From positions 5,676-27,064 of the forward strand of contig MGJZ01000022.1 of NCBI GenBank assembly GCA_001794525.1: a stretch of 21,389 nt of DNA, written 5' to 3'. Source of the DNA: Candidatus Yanofskybacteria bacterium RIFCSPHIGHO2_02_FULL_50_12 (GTDB lineage Bacteria; Patescibacteriota; Minisyncoccia; 2-02-FULL-40-12; GWA2-44-9). The position numbers and the translations under genes were made by a program. Under the pieces are notes generated by a model. That model made no database searches. It saw only the letters and a program-made list of their open reading frames with translations, and was not told the origin of the DNA. Positions 6,556 through 13,784 of the stretch are shown piece by piece. Each line of letters opens with the position of its first letter. Position 1 is the first letter of the stretch.

Positions 6556-9006
6556 ATGGAATCAGTTTCAAACAAAAATCTGCCGATCGGCATCTCGCCG
6601 CGAGAGATTACCGACGAAGTCCAGCAAGCGTATCTTGAGTACGCAATGAGCGTCATCGTCGCTCGGGCTTTGCCCGACGTGCGCGACGGTTTGAAGCCGG
6701 TCCACCGGCGGATTTTGTATTCCATGCATGAGATGGGCCTCCGCCCGACTGCCAAATACCAAAAATCAGCCAAAGTGGTCGGCCATGCGATGGGTAATTA
6801 TCATCCGCACGGCGACTCGGCGATTTACGATGCCTTGGCCCGCATGGCCCAGGATTTCTCGCTGCGCTATCCGCTGGTCCAAGGCCAGGGTAACTTTGGT
6901 TCAGTCGATGGAGACGCGCCTGCGGCCATGAGATACACTGAAGCCCGCTTGGCTTCGATTTCCGAACAGCTCCTGGCTGACATTGAAAAAGACACCATTG
7001 ATTTCCGCGACAACTATGACGGCTCGCACCAAGAACCGGTCGTGCTGCCGACCCGCATCCCGAATCTGCTTTTAAACGGCACAGAAGGCATCGCCGTCGG
7101 CATGGCCACCAAGATCCCGCCGCACAATCTCGGCGAAGTGCTCGATGCGCTGACGCACTTGATCGACAACGAGGACGCGGATGTTAAAGAACTACTTCAA
7201 TTCGTAAAAGGTCCCGACTTTCCGACCGGCGGCACGATTTACAACGAGCAGGACATCATAAACGCCTACGCGACCGGCCGGGGTCCGGTATTGATCCGAG
7301 GTAAAGCAGAAATTGTTGAGTCAGCCAAGAAGGGATTTCAAATCATTGTGTCCGAGATCCCGTTTCAGGTGAACAAAGCCGAGTTGATCATGAAAATCGC
7401 CGATCTGGTAAAGGAAAAGAAGATCGACGGGATTAAAGACCTGCGCGACGAATCCGACAAGGACGGCATGCGCATCGCGATCGATCTCAAGCAGGACTCG
7501 TTCCCGCGTAAGGTGCTCAATCAGCTGTACAAATACACGGAACTGCAAAAAGCTTTCCATTTCAACATGATCGCGCTGGTAGACGGCATCCAGCCGCAAG
7601 TGCTTGGGCTGAAGCCGATGCTTGAGAAATTCATCGATCATCGCCGCGAGGTGGTGATTCGCCGCGCCAAACACGATCTCCAGAAGGCGAAAGACCGGGC
7701 ACATATCCTCGAGGGTTTGAAAAAAGCGCTCGATCACATCGATGAGATCATCAAAATCATCCGGGCCTCGGCTTCCAAAGAAGACGCGGCGGCTAATTTG
7801 ATCAAAAAATTCAAATTCTCGGATAAACAAGCAGCGGCCATTCTCGACATGCGTCTCCAGACGCTAGCCGGCTTGGAGCGCAAGAAAATCATCGACGAGC
7901 TTGAAGAGAAATTGAAATTAATCGCGGGCCTCGAGGATTTGTTAAAAAGCCCCAAGAAAATCTTGGGCGTGGTGAAGGACGAATTCAAAGAAATTCGCGG
8001 GCGGTTCGGCGATGAACGGCGGACGCGGGTGGTTAAGTCTGCCCTTCGAGAAATCGGGGACGAGGAATTGATACCCGAAGAAAATTCTTTGTTCATGATC
8101 ACGCGCGACGGCTACATCAAGCGCATGGCGCCGGATACGCTCCGCGCGCAGAAACGCGGCGGCCGGGGCTTGGTCGGCATGGCTACCAAGGAAGAGGATG
8201 TCATTTCACATTTCTTTATTGCTAATACCCATGACAATATTCTATTCTTCACAAACACCGGCAAAGTATTCCAAACCAAAGGTTATGAAGTGCCGGAATC
8301 TTCGCGCCAGTCCAAAGGCAAGGCCATCGCCAACTTCCTCCAAGTAACGGCGACCGATCAGATCACTGCGGTGGTGCCAATTCCTAAAGGGCAGAAGCGC
8401 ATGTATTTATTCATGGCCACCGATCACGGCGTCATCAAAAAAGTCGAAATGGACGCGTTTGAGCAGGTCCGGCGCAACGGCATGATCGCCATCAAACTCA
8501 AGGGCGACGATCGGCTCGGCTGGGTGCTTGGCACATCCGGCGATGATCAGATCATCATGACCACTTCTGACGGCAATGCCATCCGTTTCAAAGAAAAAGA
8601 CGTCCGACCGATGGGCCGTGCTGCTGCCGGCGTTATCGGCGTCCGTTTGGAAGATGATGCACGCTTGGTCGGCGCGGACGTTATTCCTTCGGGCGCGGAA
8701 AAAGGTCTATATCTTCTCGCGGTTATGCAAAACGGCTACGGCAAACGCACGGACATCAAGCAATACAAGATCCAGAAGCGCGGCGGCCGCGGGATCATGA
8801 CCGCGAAGATCACCACCAAGACGGGCCCGCTCATTTCCGCGCATATTACTTCCGAGGAAAACAAGGAAATCATCGCAGTGTCCCGCAAGGGCGTAGTTAT
8901 TAAGACTGCCGTGGATAGTATTTCCATTCTCGGCCGAGCGACGCAAGGAGTCCGCGTGATGCGGTTAGATGCGGGAGACAAGGTCGCTTCAGTGGTGGTA
9001 GTGTAA
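6556..9006 (+). CDS. gyrA: DNA gyrase subunit A
   Basis: 816 aa, near the usual length. The breakage-reunion domain occupies about residues 10-500, with the active-site tyrosine Y127 in AAMRYTE. The quinolone-resistance region reads HGDSAIYD, with S88 and D92 matching E. coli S83 and D87, the residues associated with sensitivity. The C-terminal beta-pinwheel starts near 505 and carries the gyrase-specific GyrA box as QKRGGRG at 532-538, with a second QKRGGRG copy at 740-746. The box marks it as gyrase, not topoisomerase IV. With GyrB it introduces negative supercoils. It is the last gene of the hydrolase/one-TM/gyrA set. No SD site is visible before the ATG. Confidence 0.98.
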   Translation: MESVSNKNLPIGISPREITDEVQQAYLEYAMSVIVARALPDVRDGLKPVHRRILYSMHEMGLRPTAKYQKSAKVVGHAMGNYHPHGDSAIYDALARMAQDFSLRYPLVQGQGNFGSVDGDAPAAMRYTEARLASISEQLLADIEKDTIDFRDNYDGSHQEPVVLPTRIPNLLLNGTEGIAVGMATKIPPHNLGEVLDALTHLIDNEDADVKELLQFVKGPDFPTGGTIYNEQDIINAYATGRGPVLIRGKAEIVESAKKGFQIIVSEIPFQVNKAELIMKIADLVKEKKIDGIKDLRDESDKDGMRIAIDLKQDSFPRKVLNQLYKYTELQKAFHFNMIALVDGIQPQVLGLKPMLEKFIDHRREVVIRRAKHDLQKAKDRAHILEGLKKALDHIDEIIKIIRASASKEDAAANLIKKFKFSDKQAAAILDMRLQTLAGLERKKIIDELEEKLKLIAGLEDLLKSPKKILGVVKDEFKEIRGRFGDERRTRVVKSALREIGDEELIPEENSLFMITRDGYIKRMAPDTLRAQKRGGRGLVGMATKEEDVISHFFIANTHDNILFFTNTGKVFQTKGYEVPESSRQSKGKAIANFLQVTATDQITAVVPIPKGQKRMYLFMATDHGVIKKVEMDAFEQVRRNGMIAIKLKGDDRLGWVLGTSGDDQIIMTTSDGNAIRFKEKDVRPMGRAAAGVIGVRLEDDARLVGADVIPSGAEKGLYLLAVMQNGYGKRTDIKQYKIQKRGGRGIMTAKITTKTGPLISAHITSEENKEIIAVSRKGVVIKTAVDSISILGRATQGVRVMRLDAGDKVASVVVV

Positions 9007-9024
9007 TCCCATGCAAACGGCTTA

Positions 9025-9051
9025 GCCATACAATGTCCGACCTTGTATGGC
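9025..9051 (+). repeat. Inverted repeat after gyrA
   Basis: GCCATACAA (9025-9033) and TTGTATGGC (9043-9051) form a perfect 9-bp stem with a 9-nt loop, 18 bp after the gyrA stop. No U-run follows, so it is a weak terminator candidate or an mRNA 3' stabiliser. Confidence 0.5.
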
Positions 9052-9065
9052 GTGTATATCTATTG

Positions 9066-9094
9066 TTGGCTAAAAACCAGTTTCTTGTTATAGT
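9066..9094 (+). promoter_or_regulatory. Promoter for the AT-rich one-TM gene
   Basis: TTGGCT (9066-9071), a 17-bp spacer and TATAGT (9089-9094) preceded by TGT, an extended -10. Transcription would start near 9101, giving a leader of about 65 nt before 9167. Confidence 0.6.
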
Positions 9095-9111
9095 TTAGAT
9101 AAATAATTTAT

Positions 9112-9180
9112 ATGGCAGAAGGTCGACTTTGTTATAAAGAAAATTTAAATAACAAAAATAAAAATCATGTTAAAAAATAG
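9112..9180 (+). CDS. Possible 22-codon leader ORF
   Basis: The ATG at 9112 is the first start codon after the promoter at 9066-9094. It opens 22 codons rich in Asn and Lys and ends at a TAG (9178-9180), overlapping the start of the next ORF (9167) in another frame. That layout would suit translational coupling, but codon content alone cannot show that it is translated. No SD site is present. Confidence 0.2.
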   Translation: MAEGRLCYKENLNNKNKNHVKK

Positions 9181-9550
9181 AAAAGTAGTTTTAGTTGTCG
9201 CTGCTCTCTGTCTACTCTTGTTAATAGCTGGGGTCGTGGTCCAGTCTCTTGTTCGACAGAATCAAGCAAGTCGAGTTGCGTCTCAAGTTAGGGAATCCGT
9301 GGTTAATGCAAACAACAAACAGAAGGGCCTAGAAGAGGCGATTCATAAATACAAAAATGAAATTGAGTTCGTTAGAACACATCAGCCGATTCTCAAAATT
9401 GGTTTTTCGAATTCTTCCGCAAACTCAAGCTATTGCGACGATCTTTTGATGTTTCTCATTTATTCCGAAGCTTTTAGCTATTATGAGGACATCTATATAA
9501 ATATACCGGTAATTCTTGGGCTGTTGAACGCTAATCAGTGTGCGTTATAA
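9167..9550 (+). CDS. Unknown N-terminally anchored protein in an AT-rich island
   Basis: 127 aa. A basic start (LKNRK) is followed by a hydrophobic helix at about 7-29, best read as a signal anchor, then a charged helical stretch (30-70, coiled-coil-like, ASRVASQVRESVVNANNKQ) and a C-terminal part with two Cys (YCDD and NQCAL). No family is recognised. The region is visibly richer in A/T than gyrA before it and the CBS gene after it, which may mean recent acquisition or weak constraint. It is framed by a good promoter and a perfect hairpin terminator, which supports it as a gene. Confidence 0.6.
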   Translation: MLKNRKVVLVVAALCLLLLIAGVVVQSLVRQNQASRVASQVRESVVNANNKQKGLEEAIHKYKNEIEFVRTHQPILKIGFSNSSANSSYCDDLLMFLIYSEAFSYYEDIYINIPVILGLLNANQCAL

Positions 9551-9584
9551 GAATTTGGAGTAGATTAATAAAATTAAATCATGA

Positions 9585-9617
9585 GTATAAATACAAGGTT
9601 TAAGCTTGTATTTATAC
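9585..9617 (+). terminator. Terminator hairpin between the one-TM gene and the CBS gene
   Basis: A perfect 13-bp stem, GTATAAATACAAG (9585-9597) with CTTGTATTTATAC (9605-9617), and a 7-nt loop. It is followed by ATTTTCC. The stem is AT-rich, so its strength is uncertain. Confidence 0.6.
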
Positions 9618-9648
9618 ATTTTCCTAGAAGCTATAAGCTAATAAAAAA

Positions 9649-10293
9649 ATGCAAACAGCTTACGACATCATGACAACGGCGGTGATAACGGTCCATCCGG
9701 AGACGCCGCTTATTGAGGCCGCCAATTTGCTTGTGAAGCATCGGTTTAATGGGCTTCCGGTCGTTGACGACGGGAAGCGAGTGGTCGGCGTTATTACGGA
9801 GTACGATCTGATTCTTAAAGGCACCGCGATCCACTTGCCGACCTTTCTGCAGATATTCCAGGACTTGTCCGTATACAAGAAAGGGTCCGAGCCGATTCGG
9901 GAAGATCTAAAAAAAATATTTGCCATGAAAGTGGCGGAGGCGATGAATGCCGAGCCGCTTACCTTGCCCGGAGATACGCCGATTTTGAAAGTGGCGGAAG
10001 TGTTCGCGGAACATCATCGGGTGAATCCGATTCCGATTATCGATCAAGCCGGTCTCCTGAAAGGCATTATCAGCCGTCATGATCTGTTGAAATTTTTAGG
10101 CAGCCCGGATATCCATGTGGAAGATTCGCGGGAAATCGACAAAAATATCGATCGATTCTTGAGTAATTATCAGAATCGATTTGTGCTCGTGCACAAAGCG
10201 CGGGCTCATTCCTGGCTCCTGGCCAGCATATTGTTCGCGGTGGTGGGGTTTGCCATCGCCTGGTTCTTGATCTTGCGGATAAACCAGTTGTAA
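9649..10293 (+). CDS. CBS-pair (Bateman module) protein with C-terminal TM
   Basis: 214 aa. Two CBS domains are seen at about 1-58 (MTTAVITVHPETPLIEAA...GVITEYDLI) and 93-150 (VAEAMNAEPLTLPGDTPILKVAE...GIISRHDLLKFL), joined by a 35-residue linker. A single membrane helix follows at about 189-209. CBS pairs bind adenine nucleotides and act as energy or ion sensors in other proteins (family knowledge). Here no catalytic or transporter domain is attached, so it may regulate a partner at the membrane from the cytoplasmic side. No SD site is visible. The stop codon is part of the -35 box of the next gene's promoter. Confidence 0.88.
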   Translation: MQTAYDIMTTAVITVHPETPLIEAANLLVKHRFNGLPVVDDGKRVVGVITEYDLILKGTAIHLPTFLQIFQDLSVYKKGSEPIREDLKKIFAMKVAEAMNAEPLTLPGDTPILKVAEVFAEHHRVNPIPIIDQAGLLKGIISRHDLLKFLGSPDIHVEDSREIDKNIDRFLSNYQNRFVLVHKARAHSWLLASILFAVVGFAIAWFLILRINQL

Positions 10294-10316
10294 GGAACCT
10301 GGCGCTTGTGTAGTAT
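10288..10316 (+). promoter_or_regulatory. Promoter for the 76-aa one-TM gene
   Basis: TTGTAA (10288-10293, including the stop codon of the CBS gene), a 17-bp spacer and TAGTAT (10311-10316). The predicted leader is about 42 nt and contains a small GTCC/GGAC hairpin. Confidence 0.5.
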
Positions 10317-10364
10317 GAAAGGAGCGGTCCTCGAGGGACGGTCGAAAAACCAATCGAGTCTTTT

Positions 10365-10595
10365 ATGGTAATGAAAATTCGTTATAAAAATTTTTTCTTC
10401 TGGCTGATGGTTGGGTATATCGCCGCGAACCTCCTCTATAATGGTTTCGTTCGCGACGGCGTGGAGCTGAATCAGTCTTCAGCGGGATCTGAAAATGAAG
10501 TGTATGATCAGGATCCCGGTGGCGGTTGGGGAGGTATCGCGGATACTCTTATGCCATCTGTGTGGATATATATGACACAGGAGTATGGCTTCTAA
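10365..10595 (+). CDS. Small unknown one-TM protein
   Basis: 76 aa. The basic N-terminus (MKIRYKN) is followed by an aromatic-rich hydrophobic helix at about 9-26 and an acidic, Gly-rich tail (YDQDPGGGWGGIAD). It is probably anchored N-in with a short external tail. No family is recognised. ATG codons at 10365 and 10371 are both possible starts. It has its own promoter and a strong terminator starting at the last base of its stop codon, so it is a single-gene unit and likely real. Confidence 0.65.
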   Translation: MVMKIRYKNFFFWLMVGYIAANLLYNGFVRDGVELNQSSAGSENEVYDQDPGGGWGGIADTLMPSVWIYMTQEYGF

Positions 10596-10625
10596 CAAAA
10601 CGGTCGCCTCCGGCGACCGTTTTGT
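10595..10625 (+). terminator. Strong hairpin terminator
   Basis: A perfect 14-bp stem (10595-10608 with 10612-10625) around the 3-nt loop TCC. The core is GC-rich (CGGTCGCC/GGCGACCG) and flanked by A and T runs, so it can act in both directions. It ends the 76-aa gene and isolates the following locus from upstream transcription. Confidence 0.9.
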
Positions 10626-10647
10626 TTATAACTCTTTTCAGTACAGG

Positions 10648-10656
10648 TGGTAAAAT
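10648..10656 (+). promoter_or_regulatory. Extended -10 promoter at the head of the pilin locus
   Basis: TGG-TAAAAT (10648-10656). There is no clear -35. The GTG start of the methyltransferase lies 6 bp after the -10, at the expected start of transcription, so the message would be leaderless. No later promoter is obvious before 17478, so this may drive about 7 kb. Confidence 0.5.
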
Positions 10657-10662
10657 GAATAG

Positions 10663-11217
10663 GTGCTGCAAAACTCAATACCCCTGGAAGGTTTTTTGAA
10701 TCCCGAGTCGCTCGTCGGGGATTTTGGCATTCATCCGGGCATGAAAATTGCTGATTTCGGATCCGGTTCCGGCCACGTGGCCGTATTGCTTGCCCAACGG
10801 ACCGGCCAGGAAGGCTTGGTCACCGCCGTCGATATTCTTGAAGATAAGCTTGACGCGGTTCGAGTAAAGGCCAAAGCGGCTGGAATTAACAATATCGAAA
10901 CGATTCGAGCCAATCTGGAAGTGCCAGGCAGCTCGGGGCTTCCGGATCGCTCTCAGGATTTAGTGGTGTTAGTGAACGTTCTCTTTCAGTCAACTAGGAA
11001 AACCGACATTATCAGGGAATCACATCGGGTTTTGCGCTCGGGAGGCAAAATAGCAATCGTGGAATGGAAGAAAGGAGCCGGCGGTCTTGGCCCGCCGGAG
11101 GACCTGCGCACGGATGATGCTGTGATCCAAGGTTTGTTCAGCAAGGCCGGCCTAGTTTTGGACCACGCTTTTAACGCGGGCCAGCTGCATTACGGCATGA
11201 TATTCCGAAAACCCTGA
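10663..11217 (+). CDS. Class I SAM-dependent methyltransferase (UbiE/Methyltransf_11-like)
   Basis: 184 aa. Motif I, the SAM-binding glycine loop, reads IADFGSGSG (29-37). The acidic residue that binds the ribose is D57 (TAVDI), the post-motif region is LPDRSQDLVVLVNVLFQS (93-110), and motif III surrounds HRVLRSGGKIAIVEWK (121-136). This is a complete Rossmann methyltransferase core with no added substrate domain, so the substrate is unknown. The start is GTG at 10663, in line with the extended -10 box. An ATG at 10655 is out of frame and stops quickly. The gene heads the pilin locus but may not be functionally related to it. Its stop codon shares its last base with a long inverted repeat. 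Confidence 0.9.
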   Translation: MLQNSIPLEGFLNPESLVGDFGIHPGMKIADFGSGSGHVAVLLAQRTGQEGLVTAVDILEDKLDAVRVKAKAAGINNIETIRANLEVPGSSGLPDRSQDLVVLVNVLFQSTRKTDIIRESHRVLRSGGKIAIVEWKKGAGGLGPPEDLRTDDAVIQGLFSKAGLVLDHAFNAGQLHYGMIFRKP

Positions 11218-11325
11218 TCCCGTTAGAAATAACAGACAACTATGAAAATTTGTATTAACTGCCAAATAAAATCAACCAACCACCTCAATAAGACGGTGGA
11301 CGGTTCGTATTATTTCTAACGGGAT
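11217..11325. repeat. 109-bp unit with perfect 16-bp terminal inverted repeats
   Basis: ATCCCGTTAGAAATAA (11217-11232) and TTATTTCTAACGGGAT (11310-11325) are perfect inverted copies enclosing 77 bp. The left arm begins at the last base of the methyltransferase stop codon. The right arm ends with the first two bases of the next gene's ATG (11324). A second small stem (CCACC/GGTGG) lies inside. In RNA the start codon of the next gene would sit at the foot of a 16-bp stem. No target-site duplication is visible, so it may be a small non-autonomous element or an mRNA structure. Confidence 0.7.
11242..11319 (+). CDS. 25-codon ORF inside the inverted-repeat unit
   Basis: ATG at 11242 and TAA at 11317-11319, the stop lying within the right repeat arm. 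The peptide starts MKICINC, a CxxC pair (C4, C7) typical of zinc-binding starts, and ends GSYYF. It is too short to assign, and translation is unproven. The fit of the ORF to the repeat boundaries is the only reason to note it. Confidence 0.2.
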   Translation: MKICINCQIKSTNHLNKTVDGSYYF

Positions 11326-12625
11326 GGATAGCAAGAAATTAATGTACATCTTGACGGGAGTGATCGTAGTAGCGGTCTTTTTGACGTTTATCCTTATCCT
11401 GCGCAATATTGGCGGGGGATCGGGCCAGCAGGCGACGCTTACGTTTTGGGGCGTATTCGATAATGCATCCGCATTTGAAAAAGTTATCGGCGATTTCAAG
11501 GCCACCCATCCGGGAATTGATGTGAAATACCAGCAGGTTCCTTTTGAACGGTACGAATCTTCACTAGTGAACGCGCTCGCGGCCGGCACGGGGCCGGATG
11601 TCATTATGATCCACCATACCTGGCTGCCCAAGCACGGCGATAAGCTCGCATCGATGCCGACAGGAATCCCGGACACCAAGAACGCCTTTACGGTTCAAGA
11701 TTTCAAAGAACAATTCGTGGATGTGACACTAAAGGATCTAGTCTTTCAGGATCAAATCTATGCCTTGCCCTTGTATGTTGATTCGCTCGCGCTCTATTAC
11801 AACAAAGATTTATTTAACGGCGCAGGTATTACCCGGCCGCCTCGGACATGGGAAGAGGTGAATGACCAGGTGTCCCGACTCTCTAAATTCGACGAGCAGG
11901 GAAATATAATCCAGTCCGCCATGGCCTTGGGAACTGCCCGCAATATCAACCGCTCGACTGATATTCTCATGGGCATGATGATTCAAAGCGGCGTAAAGAT
12001 GACTGATGAAGGCAACCAGGCGGCCTCGTTCGATCAGACGGTGAATGGCCAGCGGGTCGGAGAAATCGCTCTCCAGTATTACACCGATTTTGCCAATCCT
12101 CGAAAGCAAGTATATTCCTGGAACGACAGCCAGCATTATTCCATCGATGCGTTTACTGAGGGTTCGCTGGCGATGATGCTCGGCTATTCCCACCAAGCGG
12201 CCGTAATCCGGTCCAAGTCGCCTCGCCTGAATTTTGCCATGGCGCCGATGCCTCAAGCGTCCCTTACCGACATCCGAAACTACGCTAATTATTGGGCGGT
12301 GGCGGTGCCGGCCAAATCGGCTCATCCAGTCGAGGCCTGGACCTTCGTCCATTACCTTGCTTCGGCGGAAGGATCGTCCGCGTATCTTAATGCCGTCGGC
12401 CGGCCGTCGGCTCGCCGTGATCTGATAGATATCCAACGATCCGATCCGGATCTGGGCGTATTCGCAATCCAGGCTCTCACCGCCCGATCCTGGTTCCAGG
12501 CTGATAATGTCGCGATTGAGGGCATCTTCGCCGATATGATCGATGACATAAACTTCAGCCGCGCTTCAATTCGGGACGCGATTCAGCAGGCCGCCGCCAG
12601 AGTAGGAGTACTCATGTCTCGCTAA
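11324..12625 (+). CDS. Membrane-anchored family 1 extracellular solute-binding protein
   Basis: 433 aa. One hydrophobic helix at about 7-27 acts as a signal anchor; there is no lipobox cysteine. From residue 38 the sequence follows the MalE-type sugar-binding fold (TLTFWGVFDNASAFEKVIGDFKATHPGIDVKYQQVPFERYESSLVNALAAGTGPDVIMI), and further family stretches are ALPLYVDSLALYYNKDLF and EGSLAMMLGYSH. Family members deliver sugars or related solutes to an ABC permease. No permease or ATPase gene is in the window; the neighbours are pilin-like genes. It may therefore bind a wall or surface glycan, or serve a transporter encoded elsewhere. The ATG at 11324 lies at the foot of the inverted repeat; an ATG at codon 7 (11342) is an alternative. 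No SD site is visible. Confidence 0.9.
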   Translation: MDSKKLMYILTGVIVVAVFLTFILILRNIGGGSGQQATLTFWGVFDNASAFEKVIGDFKATHPGIDVKYQQVPFERYESSLVNALAAGTGPDVIMIHHTWLPKHGDKLASMPTGIPDTKNAFTVQDFKEQFVDVTLKDLVFQDQIYALPLYVDSLALYYNKDLFNGAGITRPPRTWEEVNDQVSRLSKFDEQGNIIQSAMALGTARNINRSTDILMGMMIQSGVKMTDEGNQAASFDQTVNGQRVGEIALQYYTDFANPRKQVYSWNDSQHYSIDAFTEGSLAMMLGYSHQAAVIRSKSPRLNFAMAPMPQASLTDIRNYANYWAVAVPAKSAHPVEAWTFVHYLASAEGSSAYLNAVGRPSARRDLIDIQRSDPDLGVFAIQALTARSWFQADNVAIEGIFADMIDDINFSRASIRDAIQQAAARVGVLMSR

Positions 12626-12645
12626 TAACCAAGTCGTTAGAAATT

Positions 12646-13782
12646 ATGAAACTCGGCAAAAAGATAGCCCCACTGATTATTTTAGTTTGTATCTTTTTGC
12701 CTAGTTTCGTGCAGGCGGCTCCTTGGTGGTGGCCGATCGTGCCCTGCGGACTGCAGCAACAGCCCGCGGATGCCACCGCCGTCGATATCGGACCTAACGG
12801 CAGTGCGGTGCCCCACGACTATACCCAGGACTGCAACAAGTGCCTCCTCATTCTTCTTTTCAAGAACATCGTTGACATGACGTTCTTCGTCGTGGTACCG
12901 GTGCTCGGCACCGCCTTATTCATATGGGCCGGATTTTTGATCCTGATTGGTGCACGGCAGGGTAAGGGTACTCAGGTCAGCGAAGGATTGAAGATTTTCA
13001 ACGCGACGTTTATCGGCGCCTTGGTGTTGCTATCATCGTGGCTGCTTACGAATTTCGTGCTCAAGAGCCTTGTCGGCGATGACGGCGGGAATCAGTGGTA
13101 CCAGCTCCAGTGTTCCACCGGCAGTCTGGCCGATGCGGTAAATGTGACCGTGCCGCAGCCGGGAACCAGCCCCCAAGTGACACAGGCACCGCCGGGCAGC
13201 GGCATGCAATGCCGATTCAGTGGCGTGAATCTATGCCAAGCCGCGCAGATGACTTGTTCCAATTCTTCCTGCGCCCAATATGTTTCAAGCATCGGCATCC
13301 ATGCCTCTCGATTCGGGGTGGAACCGAATCTGGTAAAAGCGATCATGATGAAAGAATCGAGCTGCCGGGCTCAAGCCGGCAACGCCGGAGGCAATTCCTG
13401 GGGACTCATGGCCCTGCAACCAGCGACTGCCAATCAGTACCGCCAGTTTTGTGGTGTAAACCAACCGGTAAATTCGGCCTGGCTTACCAATCCCCAAAAC
13501 TCGGATAAAGTAATCTGTATCGGGACAAAATATCTAAGCGCCATTAAAGGAGGAGTTTGCGGCTCGGAAATTAGGAATATCGCGGCTGGATACAACGGTG
13601 GCCCAGGCGCGTGCCGGGCAAGCGTCAGCTGTTCCAATGAAACCAGCTGCTCCAGCATGGCGACCCGGAAATGGGAATGTCTCTATGACAATCCGCAAAA
13701 GACCCGTTGCAATACCGGCTATGACGAAACGCGGGATTATGCCCCTAAAGTACTGTATTGTTATAACAACCCCGGATTTTAA
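12646..13782 (+). CDS. Pilin-like two-TM protein fused to a lytic transglycosylase domain
   Basis: 378 aa. Signal peptide 1-24 (cleavage after VQA), then a Cys-containing segment. TM helices at about 73-100 and 118-140 flank a basic loop (GARQGKGTQVSEGLK), the layout of TrbC/VirB2-like T4SS pilins. After a 50-residue linker comes an SLT-type domain (about 210-375): catalytic Glu E237 in MMKESS, GLMALQP (253-259) and AGYNGGP (314-320). Positive-inside topology puts both ends outside, so the transglycosylase faces the wall. There are 17 Cys residues, mostly in the outer parts, suggesting disulfides. In known T4SS the wall lytic enzyme (VirB1) and pilin (VirB2) are separate proteins, so this looks like a fusion of both roles. 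It starts 20 bp after the solute-binding gene, with no SD site. Confidence 0.85.
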   Translation: MKLGKKIAPLIILVCIFLPSFVQAAPWWWPIVPCGLQQQPADATAVDIGPNGSAVPHDYTQDCNKCLLILLFKNIVDMTFFVVVPVLGTALFIWAGFLILIGARQGKGTQVSEGLKIFNATFIGALVLLSSWLLTNFVLKSLVGDDGGNQWYQLQCSTGSLADAVNVTVPQPGTSPQVTQAPPGSGMQCRFSGVNLCQAAQMTCSNSSCAQYVSSIGIHASRFGVEPNLVKAIMMKESSCRAQAGNAGGNSWGLMALQPATANQYRQFCGVNQPVNSAWLTNPQNSDKVICIGTKYLSAIKGGVCGSEIRNIAAGYNGGPGACRASVSCSNETSCSSMATRKWECLYDNPQKTRCNTGYDETRDYAPKVLYCYNNPGF

Positions 13783-13784
13783 TC

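Noticed and set aside
7321..7830. 169-codon minus-strand ORF opposite gyrA
   Set aside because: Antisense shadow of a well-conserved gyrA region; no promoter or SD site.
6556..9006. gyrA read as topoisomerase IV ParC
   Set aside because: The C-terminal domain has the gyrase-specific box QKRGGRG and full pinwheel length.
10365..10595. Small one-TM protein as a further pilin
   Set aside because: It has only one hydrophobic helix and no basic loop followed by a second helix, and it is cut off from the pilin locus by a strong terminator.
11810..12436. 208-codon minus-strand ORF opposite the solute-binding gene
   Set aside because: Fully inside a recognised gene on the other strand, no domain or signal features.
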